Shown: positions 9,567-22,268 of the stretch, piece by piece
Position numbering within the stretch: the first letter of the stretch is position 1
Layout: every line of letters begins with the position of its first letter
Assembly: GCA_965153455.1 (NCBI GenBank)
Contig: OZ234501.1
Location: forward strand, 2,542,001-2,606,000
DNA from: Sphagnum compactum
Taxonomy: Eukaryota > Bryophyta > Sphagnopsida > Sphagnales
Direction: 5' to 3'
DNA: 64,000 nucleotides
Translations under genes and position numbers: made by a program
The notes under the pieces: generated by a model
Told to the model about the DNA's origin: nothing
The model's input: only the letters and a program-made list of their open reading frames with translations
Databases searched by the model: none

Positions 9567-12500
9567 ATGAGCACCTCGCAGCAGCAGCAGCAGCAGCTTG
9601 CGGGGAGGGATCAGTTGTACTCGCGGGACGACTCGATCAGCTCTTCGACGGACCTCTGCGGACCTCTGCGGGCCTCATCGACATCAATGCAGCTGCTGCG
9701 AGCTGCAGGTTTGACCAGTACACCGTGTCAAGCTGCAGATCCAGAGCTGATCACACGGACCGCCGTAGCTGTGGATTTTGAAACTTCGACTACTTCCACC
9801 ACCACCAGCAGCAGCAGCAGCGATGGAGATTTAGCTGGCCCCGTCGATGATCAGGCGGCGGCGCGAGTCGACGTGAAGCTGAACCTGAAAGCTGCAAGCT
9901 TGATGGGTGTGCACATCCTCGACGACGAGACAGAGATGTTTTTCAGCCGACAAGTCTCACCGGGAAGCAGATCAGCCAGCTGCAGCGGATCTCAGCTCTA
10001 CTCTCGACAGTTCTTCAGCATCGATAGTACTAGATCCGATCTTGAACGCGATCGACGTAGCGAGTCCCACACAGCTCCTCGATCTCCCCAAGACGCGGCT
10101 CACATCGTTGGCCCTGCACATCTCTCCAATCAGAAGCAGCTTACATCCGTAGCTGATGCGACACGTACCACGACCACGACAATGCATTTCCACGGGTCGA
10201 AGCTTCTGCGAAAGCCTCGAGAAAGCTCGTCGGAGACTCTGGACAAACACTTCGGACACTACGACTATGATCTCAAGTACGTAGACGACTGCAGCACGGG
10301 CGCTATAAGCTCGCCTACCAGCACTCTGGACCACGCGGACATGACAAGCAGCTGTATCTCCAGCTCCCCCGAATTCTATTCTTATGAACACTCTTTTATT
10401 CCCGCCGCCACCACGCATGACCTGCGGCAATTGCAAACGCGCGGATCAGCGCTAGGGCGGCAAGGGGCACCAGTTGCAGCAGCTGGGTCCTTTCCCGCGT
10501 CCTCGCGGCGGCAGCTCGTAAACTGCTTGCTCAGCCTCACGGCAATGGCGGACGACACCACAGACGAAGACGACATCATCTTCGACGGCAATGCTGCAAC
10601 AAGAAGTTTGCAAACGTCTGTGCAGCAGCTGTATAACCAGGGTGCAGCTGCGGAGACAGTCGAGGCAGCTGGAGAACAGCTTGGGAGTAAGCCGGAGCTT
10701 CGACGGCCAGGGGGGCATCTAGTCGACGAGGGACCCCGCGAGTTCTTGGAGTTGCCCGACGAGATCTGTAGTCTAGAATGGCCGATTGTGGCCTACAGGA
10801 CAACGAGGAGGAGGAGGAGGAGGAACATCAACTTGGACGCGAACTTGGAGAGCACTGATGCGGCGGCATCGTCATCTTCGATGATATTGCCGCAGCACGA
10901 GAGGTGGTCCTCGAACAGTAGCTCATGGAACCTCTCGTTGGTACCAGCACAAAATCCCAAGCTCCTCAAACTCACGAATTACGTGCCGCCGATAACAACA
11001 ATTGCTGCGACGACGACGACGACGACGACGACGACGGCGTTGATGATTCAACAACCAAGTCCTTCCAGCTCGTCATCGTTGAAAGCGCCGGGGATCATGG
11101 GCGGAGTGGGGACATCGGTGGTGAGGGAGGCGCGCAGTAGCCATTCAACCCTGCTGCAGGCACCGAGTGCAGATACTAGCAGAAGAGCTCCGGCGTTCAT
11201 GTATGACCGGAGTCGTGGGCATGTGCAGTATGGCTGGCAAAAGCACTGGGAGATGATCAGGGACTCGACGTCGCTGTCGAGCTCGCCGCCCAGTGCGGCT
11301 CAGCTTGGATTCGAGGGGTATGACAGACCAGAAGAAGTATGTAACCAAAACGTTGCTACTAGCTAGTACTTACAGACTCTCGAGTTCTTCCTTGTGCACA
11401 CATGAATGCATGCAGTAACCACAAATGCAGCTCTAGATCATCGAGTCGTTTTTATATCTTCTCGGAAAACAGATCATGATCTATGGAAAGAATTGAAGAC
11501 AGGGTTTAGGTTTAGGGTTTAGATCTAAAACTTTGATCTGAGGCTGCCTCGAATCATGTCTGACTTTTGGGTCTGATGCTGCCTGATCGGATCATGTCTG
11601 ACTTTTGGGGTCTGATGCTGCCTGATCGGATCATGTCGAGCTTTGGGTCTGATGCCTAGACTTGTTGGTCGATCATGATGTCGAGATTTTCTAGCAGGTG
11701 GTACACACAGTGGATGAAGAGGACTTCCCCTTCTCCCCGATAGCGTCGTCGTTCGTGTTCGGGGAACATAACAACAGTGTGGAATTCTCTCAACGAGAAA
11801 GAGGAGTGGGAGGAGGAGTTCATGGAAGATCATCAGGCCGGTCAATTATTCCAAAAGCAGTGGGTCCAGTTGTGCAACAATTGTATAATACAACGAATCC
11901 CATGTCGACAAGCTGTGCCGCACATGAAGAGCTGCAGCAGCAGTTTGCAGAGGCGAATCTGCCTGGGACTAGCTTCAATGAGACTAGTTTATACTGTAGA
12001 CACAGCTCCATGATCATGTCCACTGCAAGCTCTACAGCTACCAGCAGCTGCTGCAGCGATCACGACGACTCACTCACATACTCACTGGAGACGGGAGTTT
12101 TGGAACCCCAAGGACGACGACAACAACAACAACAACAACAACAGCAGTGGATTCCTACCAGCAGGAGCTTCCATTACAATATACGCTACAACTTGCAGGT
12201 GAACGGATCCGGAAGATTCAGCATCGATCTGCAACGAGGTCCAAGACTAGAGCGTCGACTCTCTCGATCGACCCTATTGCAACACGAAGATCACACTCCC
12301 GAAGTTCTTATCCGGATTGTGAACGACGCTGCAAACCTCGGCAACTCCGGCCCCAAAAGACCCTCATCCAAAACCTCTTGTTCCCAATGCAAATGCCTGG
12401 TAACTACATACCTACTTACTTATTATCTACCTATCTACCTACCTACTTTCCTACCTACCTACCTACCTACTTTCCTACCTACTTATTTCTTCCTATTCTG

Positions 12501-12793
12501 TTACAACTTAATTGCAATTTAATTGCAACTTAATTACAAATTTTTTTTTGGATAACACAAAAAAAATTAAAACACCCCTGAAAATACTTAACTACCTAAG
12601 TATGTACATATTTCCTCTATTACTTAATTCCACTTCTTCTTCTTCTTCTTCTTCTTCTTTTTTGGGGTAATTTTTCTTTTAATCTTCTATTGCAGCTTCT
12701 TTGCACATTTTGTAATGGAGAAAATAGAACCAAAGTGAATAAATACATACTTACCTCACTACTTACCTACTTATCTACCTACATCCGTATATA

Positions 12794-12835
<42 letters not shown>

Positions 12836-14116
12836 TTTATTTTCTTCTCTTATGATAGTTTTTTTATACTTTTTGTAATGGAGAAAATTAGAGCCCTTGG
12901 AGGATTTGAGATGCCTATCCAGGAGACCCATTGGCCTTGGTAAGAAGAAAAATAAGAAAAAAGAAAAAAAAATCCTCCTTAAAAACTCTCATTGTATTTT
13001 GATACCACCCCTCAGTGAGACCTTACAAAACATCTAAGGCCCAGGTTTAGGGTTTTAAGCATTATAAGGTGTCTTTCCATAGATGAAACAAAATACCCTA
13101 CAACTAACTAACTACCTTGGCAGCTTTGACAGTAATTGTATTATTTTTTCAGATATGTTAGAATTTTCAACAAAAATAATAATAATAATAATTGATAAAA
13201 AAAAATCTTAAATGAAAGAGTTTGTGAAGAAAAAAATTGATTATTTAAGAATATTCTGTTAGTTGAACTGAAATTTTCAAAAAATCATTTAATTATTCAA
13301 CAAAACATGTGTTGGAGCTGCCAATGTACTTTGGGTACTATGGGACTTTAAGTTGTAGGGTAAGGGCCCAGGGGAAGAAGGGCCTTACCAATATACTTGG
13401 TACATACTTGTTGGGTATTTCTGTTTTGTTTTGCAAGTGATTTATTTTTGTATTTTCAATCATAAGTAGGACATTGAAGAAAAAGATTTTGTTCTTAGTT
13501 ATTGATGAATGAGTTATTGGCAATTTGATAACTATATAAAACGTATACATAAACTTACTAATTAAAGAAGAAATTTAGCCAGCTTTGTTTCCACATATTT
13601 TTCGTTCTTAATTTTTTAGTTTAGATGTTTATTAAATTACCTCCACACACACACACACACACATAAAAAAGGGGGGAATTTATTGTCATTTTCTTAGAAA
13701 TGTAAAAATGACATTCCTATGCTGCTTCTTCTTCTTCATGATCATGAAAACAACTTCTTTTGATTTCTTTTGCTTTTTATTTGTTATGATTTCTACTTCA
13801 TCACTTTGTTTGCATGGCAATGTTTGCACTAAAACATTTGACATGAAATTGTCTTTTTGTTTTCTTCTTCCCCATCGCGAGAATCTTGCACTAAAATTTT
13901 TGCACTGGAATTCTCAACTGATGTTTTTTGCTTCAATTGGGTTTGGAATTGGGATTGCAGCCAGTTCCAAGAAGGGGATTCCTAGGCAGATGTTTGAGCT
14001 CAAATATGCAAAAGCCAAGGCTTGCAGTGGCAAACAGTTTTGAGGGAAGACTCGGAGCTGCTACAACAATCCCAAATCAACAAGCACCACCTACTGGCCC
14101 CTTCCAATTCTTCTAA
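9567..14116 (+). CDS. Unknown Ser/Thr/Gln-rich, mostly disordered protein, about 875 aa, three exons
   Basis: Exons 9567-11336, 11698-12399 and 13961-14116 join in phase 0 through gtatgt...ctagcag and gtaact...gattgcag. No known domain is recognised. Visible features are a poly-Gln start (QQQQQQ), Ser and Thr runs, an RRRRRR basic patch near residue 415, a Thr9 run near residue 480, a second poly-Gln tract in exon 2, and an ordered-looking stretch around FHYNIRYNLQVNGSGRFSID to EVLIRIVND. A Cys pair (SCSQCKC) abuts the exon 2/3 junction. Exon 3 gives PVPRRGFLGRCL and ends PTGPFQFF-stop. Exon 1 is clearly GC-richer than its surroundings. The basic patch could serve nuclear import, but the function is unknown. 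Exon 3 is the least certain part. Confidence 0.62.
11501..11655. repeat. Telomere-like words and a 39-bp minisatellite in intron 1
   Basis: AGGGTTTAGGTTTAGGGTTT lies at 11501-11520. It is followed by about three copies (11535-11655) of a unit of about 39 bp containing CTGATGCTGCCTGATCGGAT and CATGTCTGACTTTTGGG. Both lie within the intron between exons 1 and 2 of the unknown gene. Confidence 0.8.
12400..13960. repeat. Intron 2 of the unknown gene, packed with microsatellites
   Basis: This 1,561-bp AT-rich intron carries (CTAC)n at about 12409-12482, (TTC)n at 12631-12659, (TA)n followed by (CA)n at about 12796-12834, and (AC)n at 13643-13663. GGTTTAGGGTTTT occurs near 13044. No coding sequence is recognised in it. 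Confidence 0.7.
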
Positions 14117-15180
14117 CTAAAACCCTTAACCCTGGCAATGCTCTAAGAAGATTCAACAATTTCAGCTTTTGTCATGTAATCAGGTGGGCAACACTTGCCC
14201 TTGGGGAGTTGGTAGCTCTTTGTATTCATAGATTCAGTACCTCTTCAATGTTTTGAAAAACATTGGGAAGTTTTTGGGTAAAAAAAAATTCTAGTGCAAA
14301 TTTGAATCATTTTTCCAAGTTTTTATAAAAATTCCTGAAATTTTTTATGGAACAAAAGTGAAGTAAAAAACCTTTGACCCCTTGCATTGAAAGAGTGCCA
14401 TTTTGCTACCTAATCATAAATGGGATGAGTATCAATGTTTATCTTTAATTATCAAGTTTGAAATTTATTCATAAATTTGAAAAAAAATTTAACCATATTT
14501 CTCAAAAACCTTTGTTTCAATTTTTAAATATTTTCAGGATTTTTTGTGGGGTGTAATGTATCTTCTAAATATTTATTAAATTTAGTCTCAAAAATAAAAT
14601 TTTAAATACCTTATTTTGAATTGACATCAATTTTATAAACCAAGTTGAAGAATTGATGAACTCCAATATGGTGTTTAAATATATTTTGTAACTTTTAAAT
14701 CAACGACAATCAACACATGTTGAAATTCACAAGTCTAATCTTGATTCTAGTGTCATTAGTGGAATAGTTGATAATTTCGTTTGTCAATTGCAAATCTAAG
14801 CGATAATTTAACTTGTCTTGAATTCCCAAACTACTCAATTTTAAGTTTTAAAAAATTCCAAGTTTTAAATTGAACATCTTAAAATAATCAAAGGGGTCAA
14901 AAGTCAAAATTAATTGGTTTTCCATTTCTACCAACCAACTTGGGTTTGGCAAGAGTGAGCCAATAAGCTTTTAATTTGGTAAATTTTTCCTTGGGTAAAT
15001 TTCTATGTGTTTTTGGGATAAGTATTTTCTCACCCATATTGATTTTGGTAACTTTTAGCTTCTATAAGTTTTTGTTTTAGTAAGTTTCTAGGATAAGCTA
15101 TTTTGGCCAAGTTCTGGTAAGTTTTATATTATTTTGCGGGTTGTCCAACAAACCCCATTTTTCTATCATTTGTCAACATG
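14117..15180. other. AT-rich intergenic sequence
   Basis: Nothing gene-like seen. It probably includes the 3' UTR of the preceding gene and unrecognised old repeat sequence leading into the Helitron relic. Confidence 0.5.
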
Positions 15181-15389
15181 ACTATTGACAATGTGCTCAA
15201 TGTTCAACATCTTCAATGTGTTCAAAATTATCCTTTTGTAGTGAGTGATTATTTATTTGATTTAATGTCATTTTTGTTTCATTACTCACACACCTCACCC
15301 CAATTTTGTTCCCAATGTATGGCCCACTTTGCACAATTGTTCCAATAAACTATTCTTGCATTCCAAGAAATCATTAATATCCATTTTGA

Positions 15390-15660
15390 TGTTTCTTTAT
15401 TGTATGAAGATCATGGCATCAATTCCTTGCAAACCTATGTGGACAAGATGGCCATAAGTGCAAAATGTGGGGGTTTGTGGGATGACAATGGTGCAATATT
15501 TTGTTTGGCAAATTATTTACAAAGGCCTATTTATGTGTGGTCAAAAAACATTGTGTGATATGATTGCAAGCTAGTAACGATTTATAGCAAATAGCCCATT
15601 ATAATTGATCTACCATGATGAAATGTTTAATCCTACAAAAGGCCACTATGAACCAATTAT
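15390..15660 (+). pseudogene. OTU-like cysteine protease fragment of the Helitron
   Basis: The frame reads LYEDHGINSLQTYVDKMA, then CGGLWDDNGAIFCLANYLQ and RPIYVWSKN, and after several stops NPTKGHYEPI. This is the OTU pattern of tyrosine/lysine-rich helix, W-GD, a hydrophobic helix, RPIYV and a terminal H-Y-P block. The catalytic Asp-Cys end lies upstream in unreadable sequence. OTU domains are known passengers of some Helitrons. Confidence 0.6.
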
Positions 15661-16139
15661 TTTCCATAATACCTCACAGTTGAATGATCAAAAGCATGTT
15701 GGAATTAGCATCCATGGAACATGACACTGAACCAAGAACACAATGCATTAAACCACATGAGAAAAATAATCTTTACCTTTGCATGACACTAATAATGCTA
15801 TGCACTCACAAAAACATAAAACTCAAACATCACATGAATATGTTCATGAACCTAAACATTTTCATTAATAACCCATCCATGACAATGAATTAAAGGATTT
15901 GATGACTACATTTCCATTATCCATTTAAAAAGATATAGCAAATACATCTTTTTTCAACAATTCCATATTGCAATTACAATTTACCCAAGTTGATCATTAT
16001 TTACATCACATTATACCAAAAATATTATTTTGCAAAAACTACCAACTCTTCTTTGGAGAACATCCAACCTATGAAAAAAATAAATGTTAATACTAATGAC
16101 ATTGATAATTCTCAAGTACAAGCCCAACAGTTTACTTTT

Positions 16140-17330
16140 CATCAATTGAACGCAAATTTAACTAGTTGTAACATTCCACAAATTTGCATCAACACACCAC
16201 AAGAAGACACATTTTGGAATCAATGGAAAATCATTTGGATCATCGTGCTAAATATTTTCAACAATTTAAAGATACACCAATTCATCCATGTGTGTGTTAT
16301 CATTTATTATGCTTTAGAAAACAAGTAGTAAAAATATATAAAACAACCATTGAAAAATATTGTTTTGATATTCCAATTAATGAAATTAAAACATTATTGT
16401 GTAAAAGTTGTCATTCATTTTTTTCCAAAAAAAAACACTAAAACTTTTATCCCAACAAATATTAAATTGAATGGCCCCATAAACCTTTTTTTAAATGAAT
16501 TAAAAGAGCGATTGGTATCGCCTCGTTTGGCCTTTGTTCAAATTTGGCAACTCCAAGGTTATGGCCAATATAATATTGAAATATTATAAATGTTCTAGCA
16601 AATGTAAATATCACCCAATCAATTTTACTTCATCTTCCACATGATGAAAGAACTATTGGTTTATCATTAAAAAGACAAATGGAATACAAATTGCCATATT
16701 TGATAGGTAATGTACGTTTGAACCATATTATGACAATTTTGCATGATTTCTTCAACACATCGTTATACAAAGATTCTAATATATCAATCCATACACAATG
16801 GCTTGATATGTTCACATTGTCTCATCAAACCCATTCTATTAACATTTCTTGTGAGACAAATGATGTGCCATGTGACAACTATAATGAAGATGAATTTCAA
16901 GAAGAACAAGAAGATATATCAATAGATACTATGGCACAAAACATATTCTTTTTGAACAAATTTATTATTACTTTGAAAATGTTAGACTTGTGGCACTAGA
17001 AAAAAAATTTAAATTGTTGGGTCTTTTCCAAGACATTCATTGTGAAGAATTAAATTTTTCAACATTATTTTTTGGCCAACCTTGTAGCAACCAAGGAAAT
17101 AAAATGTCATTTCAAACAATTGTTTGATGGGAACTTTTGCATAGAAACTGTGATTTTGCCACACACATGCCAAACTTGTTTTTTAATGCTATAAGAGTAT
17201 TGATCAATTGTGTTGTATCATCATCTTTTTGGATGTCAACTTGAGCACATGAAGTCATTAACAAACCAAACCTAGATGTTATGTTACATTCAAATTTAAG
17301 ATACATGGATCTTTCACAACTAGGTGAAAG
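16140..17330 (+). pseudogene. Helitron DUF6570-like / N-terminal region, fragmented
   Basis: In-order pieces across frames: HPCVCYHLLCFRKQ (about 16284-16325), LLCKSCHSFFSKKK, LNGPINLFLNELKERL and VSPRLAFVQIWQLQGYGQY (to about 16577), RLNHIMTILHDFF and then STLFFGQPCSNQG (about 17055-17100) with HMPNLFFNAIRVLINCV. These match the order of the CxxC-bearing region that precedes the helitron replication domain in animal and plant Helitron proteins. At least four frame changes or stops are visible. Confidence 0.7.
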
Positions 17331-19199
17331 CACACTACGAGTGAGACATTTTTCACCACTTTTCACCCAAAAAAGTGATGTGTAACAAGTATAATAGGTG
17401 TGCAATAAACTAAAATCTTGATGGCATTTTTTGGAAACCCTAAACATAAGAAAAAAAAACTTTAAAATGTGGAAGACAACATTTTGGAACTCAAAGCCTA
17501 TTTTGAATCAAAGTTAAGCTTGATCTAATGGTTAGATGAAGAGAATTGGATACAATCAATGTGCATAAAGTATATAACGTACATCTTTTCAAAGGCCATA
17601 GGGCCTCATGTTTGTGGTCCATAACACATTACCCAACCAAAGAAAAATGAAAAAATAATATCATGCCCACCTATAAAATGTTTTCCTTTTTCTTATGGTA
17701 ATGATTTTTTCCCAAAACTAATAGTTTATTATGCAATTATTGCTCACAAAGTGCAAAAAAACACATTTTTTGAATGGATTTTCAACCAAAACTTGTAAAC
17801 TTCTAAATGGTCTTAAATTTAGTTGATGTACATCAATATTGCTCACCACCAAGAAATTCATTATAAAACTCCACCCATAACCTTAGTTTTGACATATATA
17901 TATTTTTTCATACTCTATGACTTGTATTTTTTCAACAAAAATATATTTCATATGTTCAAGTTTGTAAATGTTTGTTGGAGTTATGGCCCTTATGGAAGAA
18001 ACACAAATTCTTGAAGCAATACCACTTCAAAATTCATCCTTGTTGAAAAAAACCTGTTTAAGTGAAACCAAGAACAACTTTTTTGATGAGCTTAATGAAA
18101 TGGACCTACAAACAACACCAAATATGCCATTCGCTACATTTTTAAAGTCAATTTCCATATATAAGGATGCATACATAAATGCATTAAAAATGAAATTGAA
18201 AAAATAAACAAACTTTTTACAAAGATTTCTTGTAAAAACATATGAACAAACTCATTAGGTATTCGTGTTGAAAATCTTTGGTAAGCAAATACATATGTTT
18301 GATTCATACTTGACCTTTATGTTACAGTTAATTATTGTACATCTTATTTAACAAAATTTGATAAATCCATCATAAACAAATTAAAAGCCATAATCATTAA
18401 TTGCAATGAAATTGAAATAAACATTTGCATTCAAAAGATGGGGGACATTTTTTTCAATGTTCAATAAATGTCAACACAACTAGCTACATACATAATATTG
18501 TTTATTCCACTATACCATGCATCTAAAACATTTAACTTTGTCAACACATCTCCATTGCAAAAACGTGCATTCGTATTAAAGGATGTCAAATCATTGAAAG
18601 CACTACCTGTCTTGAAACTCTACATGTATTATATGTCCATCAATCACTGATAAGTATATAAAAAGGCCTAATTCTTTCTCTAAATTTTTTCTTATTGAAT
18701 TTGTTGCAAATCGTGATATGGTAAATGTCAACAAAAAGAGGCACAAATCTTATATAATATGTTATGTCCATTAAAATGAACATCGTGACCTAAATAATTT
18801 TTATAGAAAATGAGTAATACTTTTTATTACTTTTTTTATGATGAGGATACTCTCAAGGGCCACCATTTCACATGGCATAGTGCATACAACATGCATGAAA
18901 AAAAAAATTAATTTAGTGCAAAAAAATTGTATATTGTTTTTGCAATGATAATACCCATACAATGAATTCGGCAAACAAAGAATCACAAGTTGCATAATTG
19001 GCAACAACAAATGATACAAACATATGGATAACTAAATTTCCTAATCCAAATGTTCATTTTCCACCCCAAGAAATCATTAATTGTATCGAGGTTGAACCAT
19101 ACAACATCAAGATTGAGTATGTTATTACACCACATATAGGCATGTCCACCATTCCTGTTTCAAATAATTTTGATACACAATATCAAATTTTACCTATCC

Positions 19200-20000
19200 A
19201 TGAATTTTAGTCATTGCTTCAACAAATGAATATTGAATGTCTTATATTTAATGATCTTATGTTTAGGAAAAAACAAAATTCAAATGAACCACTTCACTTG
19301 TTCATTACGAAAGGTGTTGGTATAGTAAAACTTTCATGTTAATGCTATTGATTCAAGGTTTATTACATTTTTACAACAAACATCCTCAATCAAATTTATT
19401 TTAAACGAAAGCATTATTCATGGCATACATTGGGAAACATTTAACATCGATGGAACCACAATTCATTCAAGTCTTTTTATTCCTCTTAATTGTAAAAAAT
19501 TGTCATCTTTGAGTTCAAAATGTTAAATAATTTGATAAAAAAATATGACCAATTATAGTTGATGGTGTTGGATGAAATCTCTTTCATAGGCAAAAGGATA
19601 TTAAAATTCATCGACCTGTGATTAAGATCAATTCAAATCAATTTGTATGCACACAAATGTTTTTGGAAATTTTGATTTCATTATTATAGGTGACGTTTAT
19701 CAAGTTCAACATGTTTGTGGTGTAGGAGTTTTTAAAACCAATATCAATAATATTGATAGTCTAACACCAAATTTTTGGATGGAAAAGATCAAATGTTATG
19801 AATTGAACCAAGTCATGTGCCAAAGTGATGAACAATTCATCAACATATTAAACTAATTTTGAACTACCACACAATCACAATTAGATATATTAAATAATCA
19901 ATGTTTTCCTACATCACCTAAAGATCTAAAACTTCCATATTTATTTTATACAAACGAGGCAAGGCTTAAACACAATGAATCTACCTTCAACAATTCATTG
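19200..20000 (+). pseudogene. PIF1-family helicase remnant of the Helitron
   Basis: Reads LLQQMNIECLIFNDLM then NEPLHLFITKGVGIVKLS, a decayed Walker A (expected GGAGTGKT). Then LMVLDEISFIGKRILKFID is the Walker B region, IIIGDVYQVQHV is helicase motif III, and LTPNFWMEKIKCYELNQVMC with QSDEQFINILN follows. A later piece is KDLKLPYLFYTNEARLKHNE. Multiple stops occur. The motif order is diagnostic of Helitron/PIF1 helicases. Confidence 0.82.
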
Positions 20001-20189
20001 TTGGGTGGGTGCACTCACAAGCCAATATATTTTGCATTCAAATTGCCAAATTATATTTTACAATATTATCACATAACTTGAATAATATCCATACATACAC
20101 ACTCTAGGGCAAAAACATTACACAATTAGCTATTTGTTTTGTTTGTCACATGAAATCTCCCAAACTACATGCCACCACCATGCTTTTCA

Positions 20190-21120
20190 TACAGTTAGAA
20201 AGCCTTTGATGAATAGGGGTGCATTAAGGTGTTAGTTTCGTAATGTTTAAACCTAGAGCATGAGAGTTATTGAATATTGGACAATTTTGTCAAAGAAAAT
20301 TCACAAAATCTAAATTAAAATTTGGAGAAAATTTTGGGCAATCTTTTGGTATTGTTGAGAAGCCTTTGATGAGTAGGATTTCTTGGAGGTAGTCTCATCA
20401 TTTTCAGACATAAGGTGGTGAAGATATTGAATTTTGAAAAATTTCATCAATGGAAATAATTTAAAATTTAAAGTTCGCAACTGGGCTGTATGATCAAGGT
20501 CTTATTCACACTTGGAGCAACTATATAATCATTCTCACACTTGGGCCAATGATATATGTCATACTAATCTATCTATTAAGGAAGGTAGTTTGCTTGTTTT
20601 GTTTTGCCTCTAACTTTAAGATCTTTAATTGAAACAACAATAGCACCTTGTGCCATGCTCTTGGTATTGTTGGAAAGCTCTTATGAGTAAGGATGCCCCA
20701 AGGTGGTTTCCTAGTGTTTAGACCAACAATGTAGGAGTTATTGAATTTGGAATAATTTTGTCATTGAAAATTTAATAAAATCAAAACAAAAAAATTTTGA
20801 GAAAATTGAGCACACTATTGATACTCGTTGGAAAGTCCTCAAAGAGTAAGGATTTCATGGGCATAATTTTTGTAACTTTTGGACCTAAGGTGTATGTTGC
20901 AGATATTGAATTTTGAGTAATATATTTGTAAAATGAAAATTCAATAAAGTTTCAAAATTAAAAAATTCAATTAGTTGAGTAACAAGTTCACACTTGGGCC
21001 AATGGCACAAGCCACACTATTGTCCAGGATATATATTGAATTCAAAAGAATCCTTTGGAATTTTAATTAATTGGTTAACAAGTTCACACTTGGGCCAACA
21101 GCACAAGCCACACTAGTTAC
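20190..21120. repeat. Diverged direct repeats of an AT-rich dispersed family
   Basis: Two copies of about 360-400 bp (roughly 20190-20560 and 20650-21010) share the order GGTATTGTTGRRAAGC, GTTTCGTAATGTTTA-type words, GTTATTGAATWTTGG and TCACACTTGGGCCAA, with a third partial copy at about 21060-21115. A related copy lies at about 31985-32350. No coding capacity is seen; they may be solo LTRs or non-coding parts of a retroelement. Confidence 0.55.
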
Positions 21121-22268
21121 TTACAAACTGATATTAGCACAATACATGTTATGATTTATGACATGAATGTGAAGACCTGGTGCAATAGGAAAAGCCATAT
21201 TCCTTAGTTGTTTTAAAAAAACACATTTACAAAGGAGAAAATATATGCTCTTTTCTATCAACAAGTGATCCTTCCCTTTCATTTATGCTAATGATAATTT
21301 TTCTAATTTTTTCATCAGTCATAAAAACCTTCTTTTGTGCTAATGATAATTTTTCAAATCTTCATCAATAGTGAAAAAAACCTTAAAACTTCTACTTTCT
21401 ACTATAAATTGAGTAGTTCGGGACATTAAAGCAGGAGACAGGAGTGGATCCAAGAACCCACTTGAGATTTGAGCTGCAACTGAAATGACTAAGGAAGCAT
21501 GAAAACAAAGCTAAATATGAGTTCCTTGCTCACACTGAAAATCTATCTACATTCATGTGGGGTTCACAAACAGAAGCATTCTAGCCCCAATAAAAAATTT
21601 CCCGTAAACTGGAAATATTGGTGTTCTTAGCAAAAAGCAACAAGCAGATTTCTGTCTCACTTTGGGTGGTTGAATGCCCACCATCTGGAAGCTAATAACT
21701 AATGGCCAATTCAAATTGGAAGCATACAAACACTTGAAGCATTCTGATTTCACAGAGATGCACACTAATGTATATACATTTCACTAGAGTTTTTCCAGAA
21801 GAGCACTCGGAAATGCTCCTTTTATGTTTACATGAGACACAAGATATGAATCTAGAGAACAGCTGCTGATAGATAGCCAGCCATTCCTTCAATTATGACC
21901 ACAAAGGACACAAAACTGTCTTGCAGATGACATGCAAAAATTTGTAGAAAATGGAATTTCAAACTATGGTCGGAGTGGATCCTCCAAACCAGCAGGGTGT
22001 AATAGCACACACCACAGAAACTTTCACCAAAGAATAGCATCCAAGAAGCATCACCGCCTTTGGAACTTTGGCTGCTTCACTGCCCTCAATGCATACAAAA
22101 ATGTGAACTCAAGTTGCCATGGCCATGGTACAAATTCCCACACTGGCTAGATTTGGTGATGAGCAGAAAATTGATGAAAAGAATTTAAGCTCTTGCTATG
22201 CAATACAGGGGGGCATTTGGGTCATACCCATAACAGATGTCAGTGTGCCAGAAATGAAAACAGCATTA
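21121..22268. other. Intergenic and probable 3' UTR of the aminopeptidase gene
   Basis: No gene recognised. The part nearest 22268 is probably 3' UTR of the minus-strand aspartyl aminopeptidase gene. Short ORFs on both strands lack family features. Confidence 0.5.

Larger units (their letters stand above)
15180..20040 (+). mobile_element. Decayed Helitron (rolling-circle transposon) with OTU segment and PIF1-type helicase
   Basis: Fragments appear on the + strand in the order expected of an autonomous Helitron: an OTU-like protease piece (about 15390-15660), a DUF6570/Helitron N-terminal-type region (about 16140-17330) and a PIF1-family helicase (about 19200-20000). All frames are interrupted by stops and shifts, so it cannot be active. 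Rolling-circle Rep HUH motifs were not found in the gap 17400-19000. Termini (5' TC, 3' hairpin plus CTRR) could not be placed, so the limits are approximate. Confidence 0.78.

Noticed and set aside
10382-10803. Minus-strand ORFs inside the GC-rich exon
   Set aside because: They are antisense shadows of the long plus-strand exon, produced by its GC-rich codon bias.
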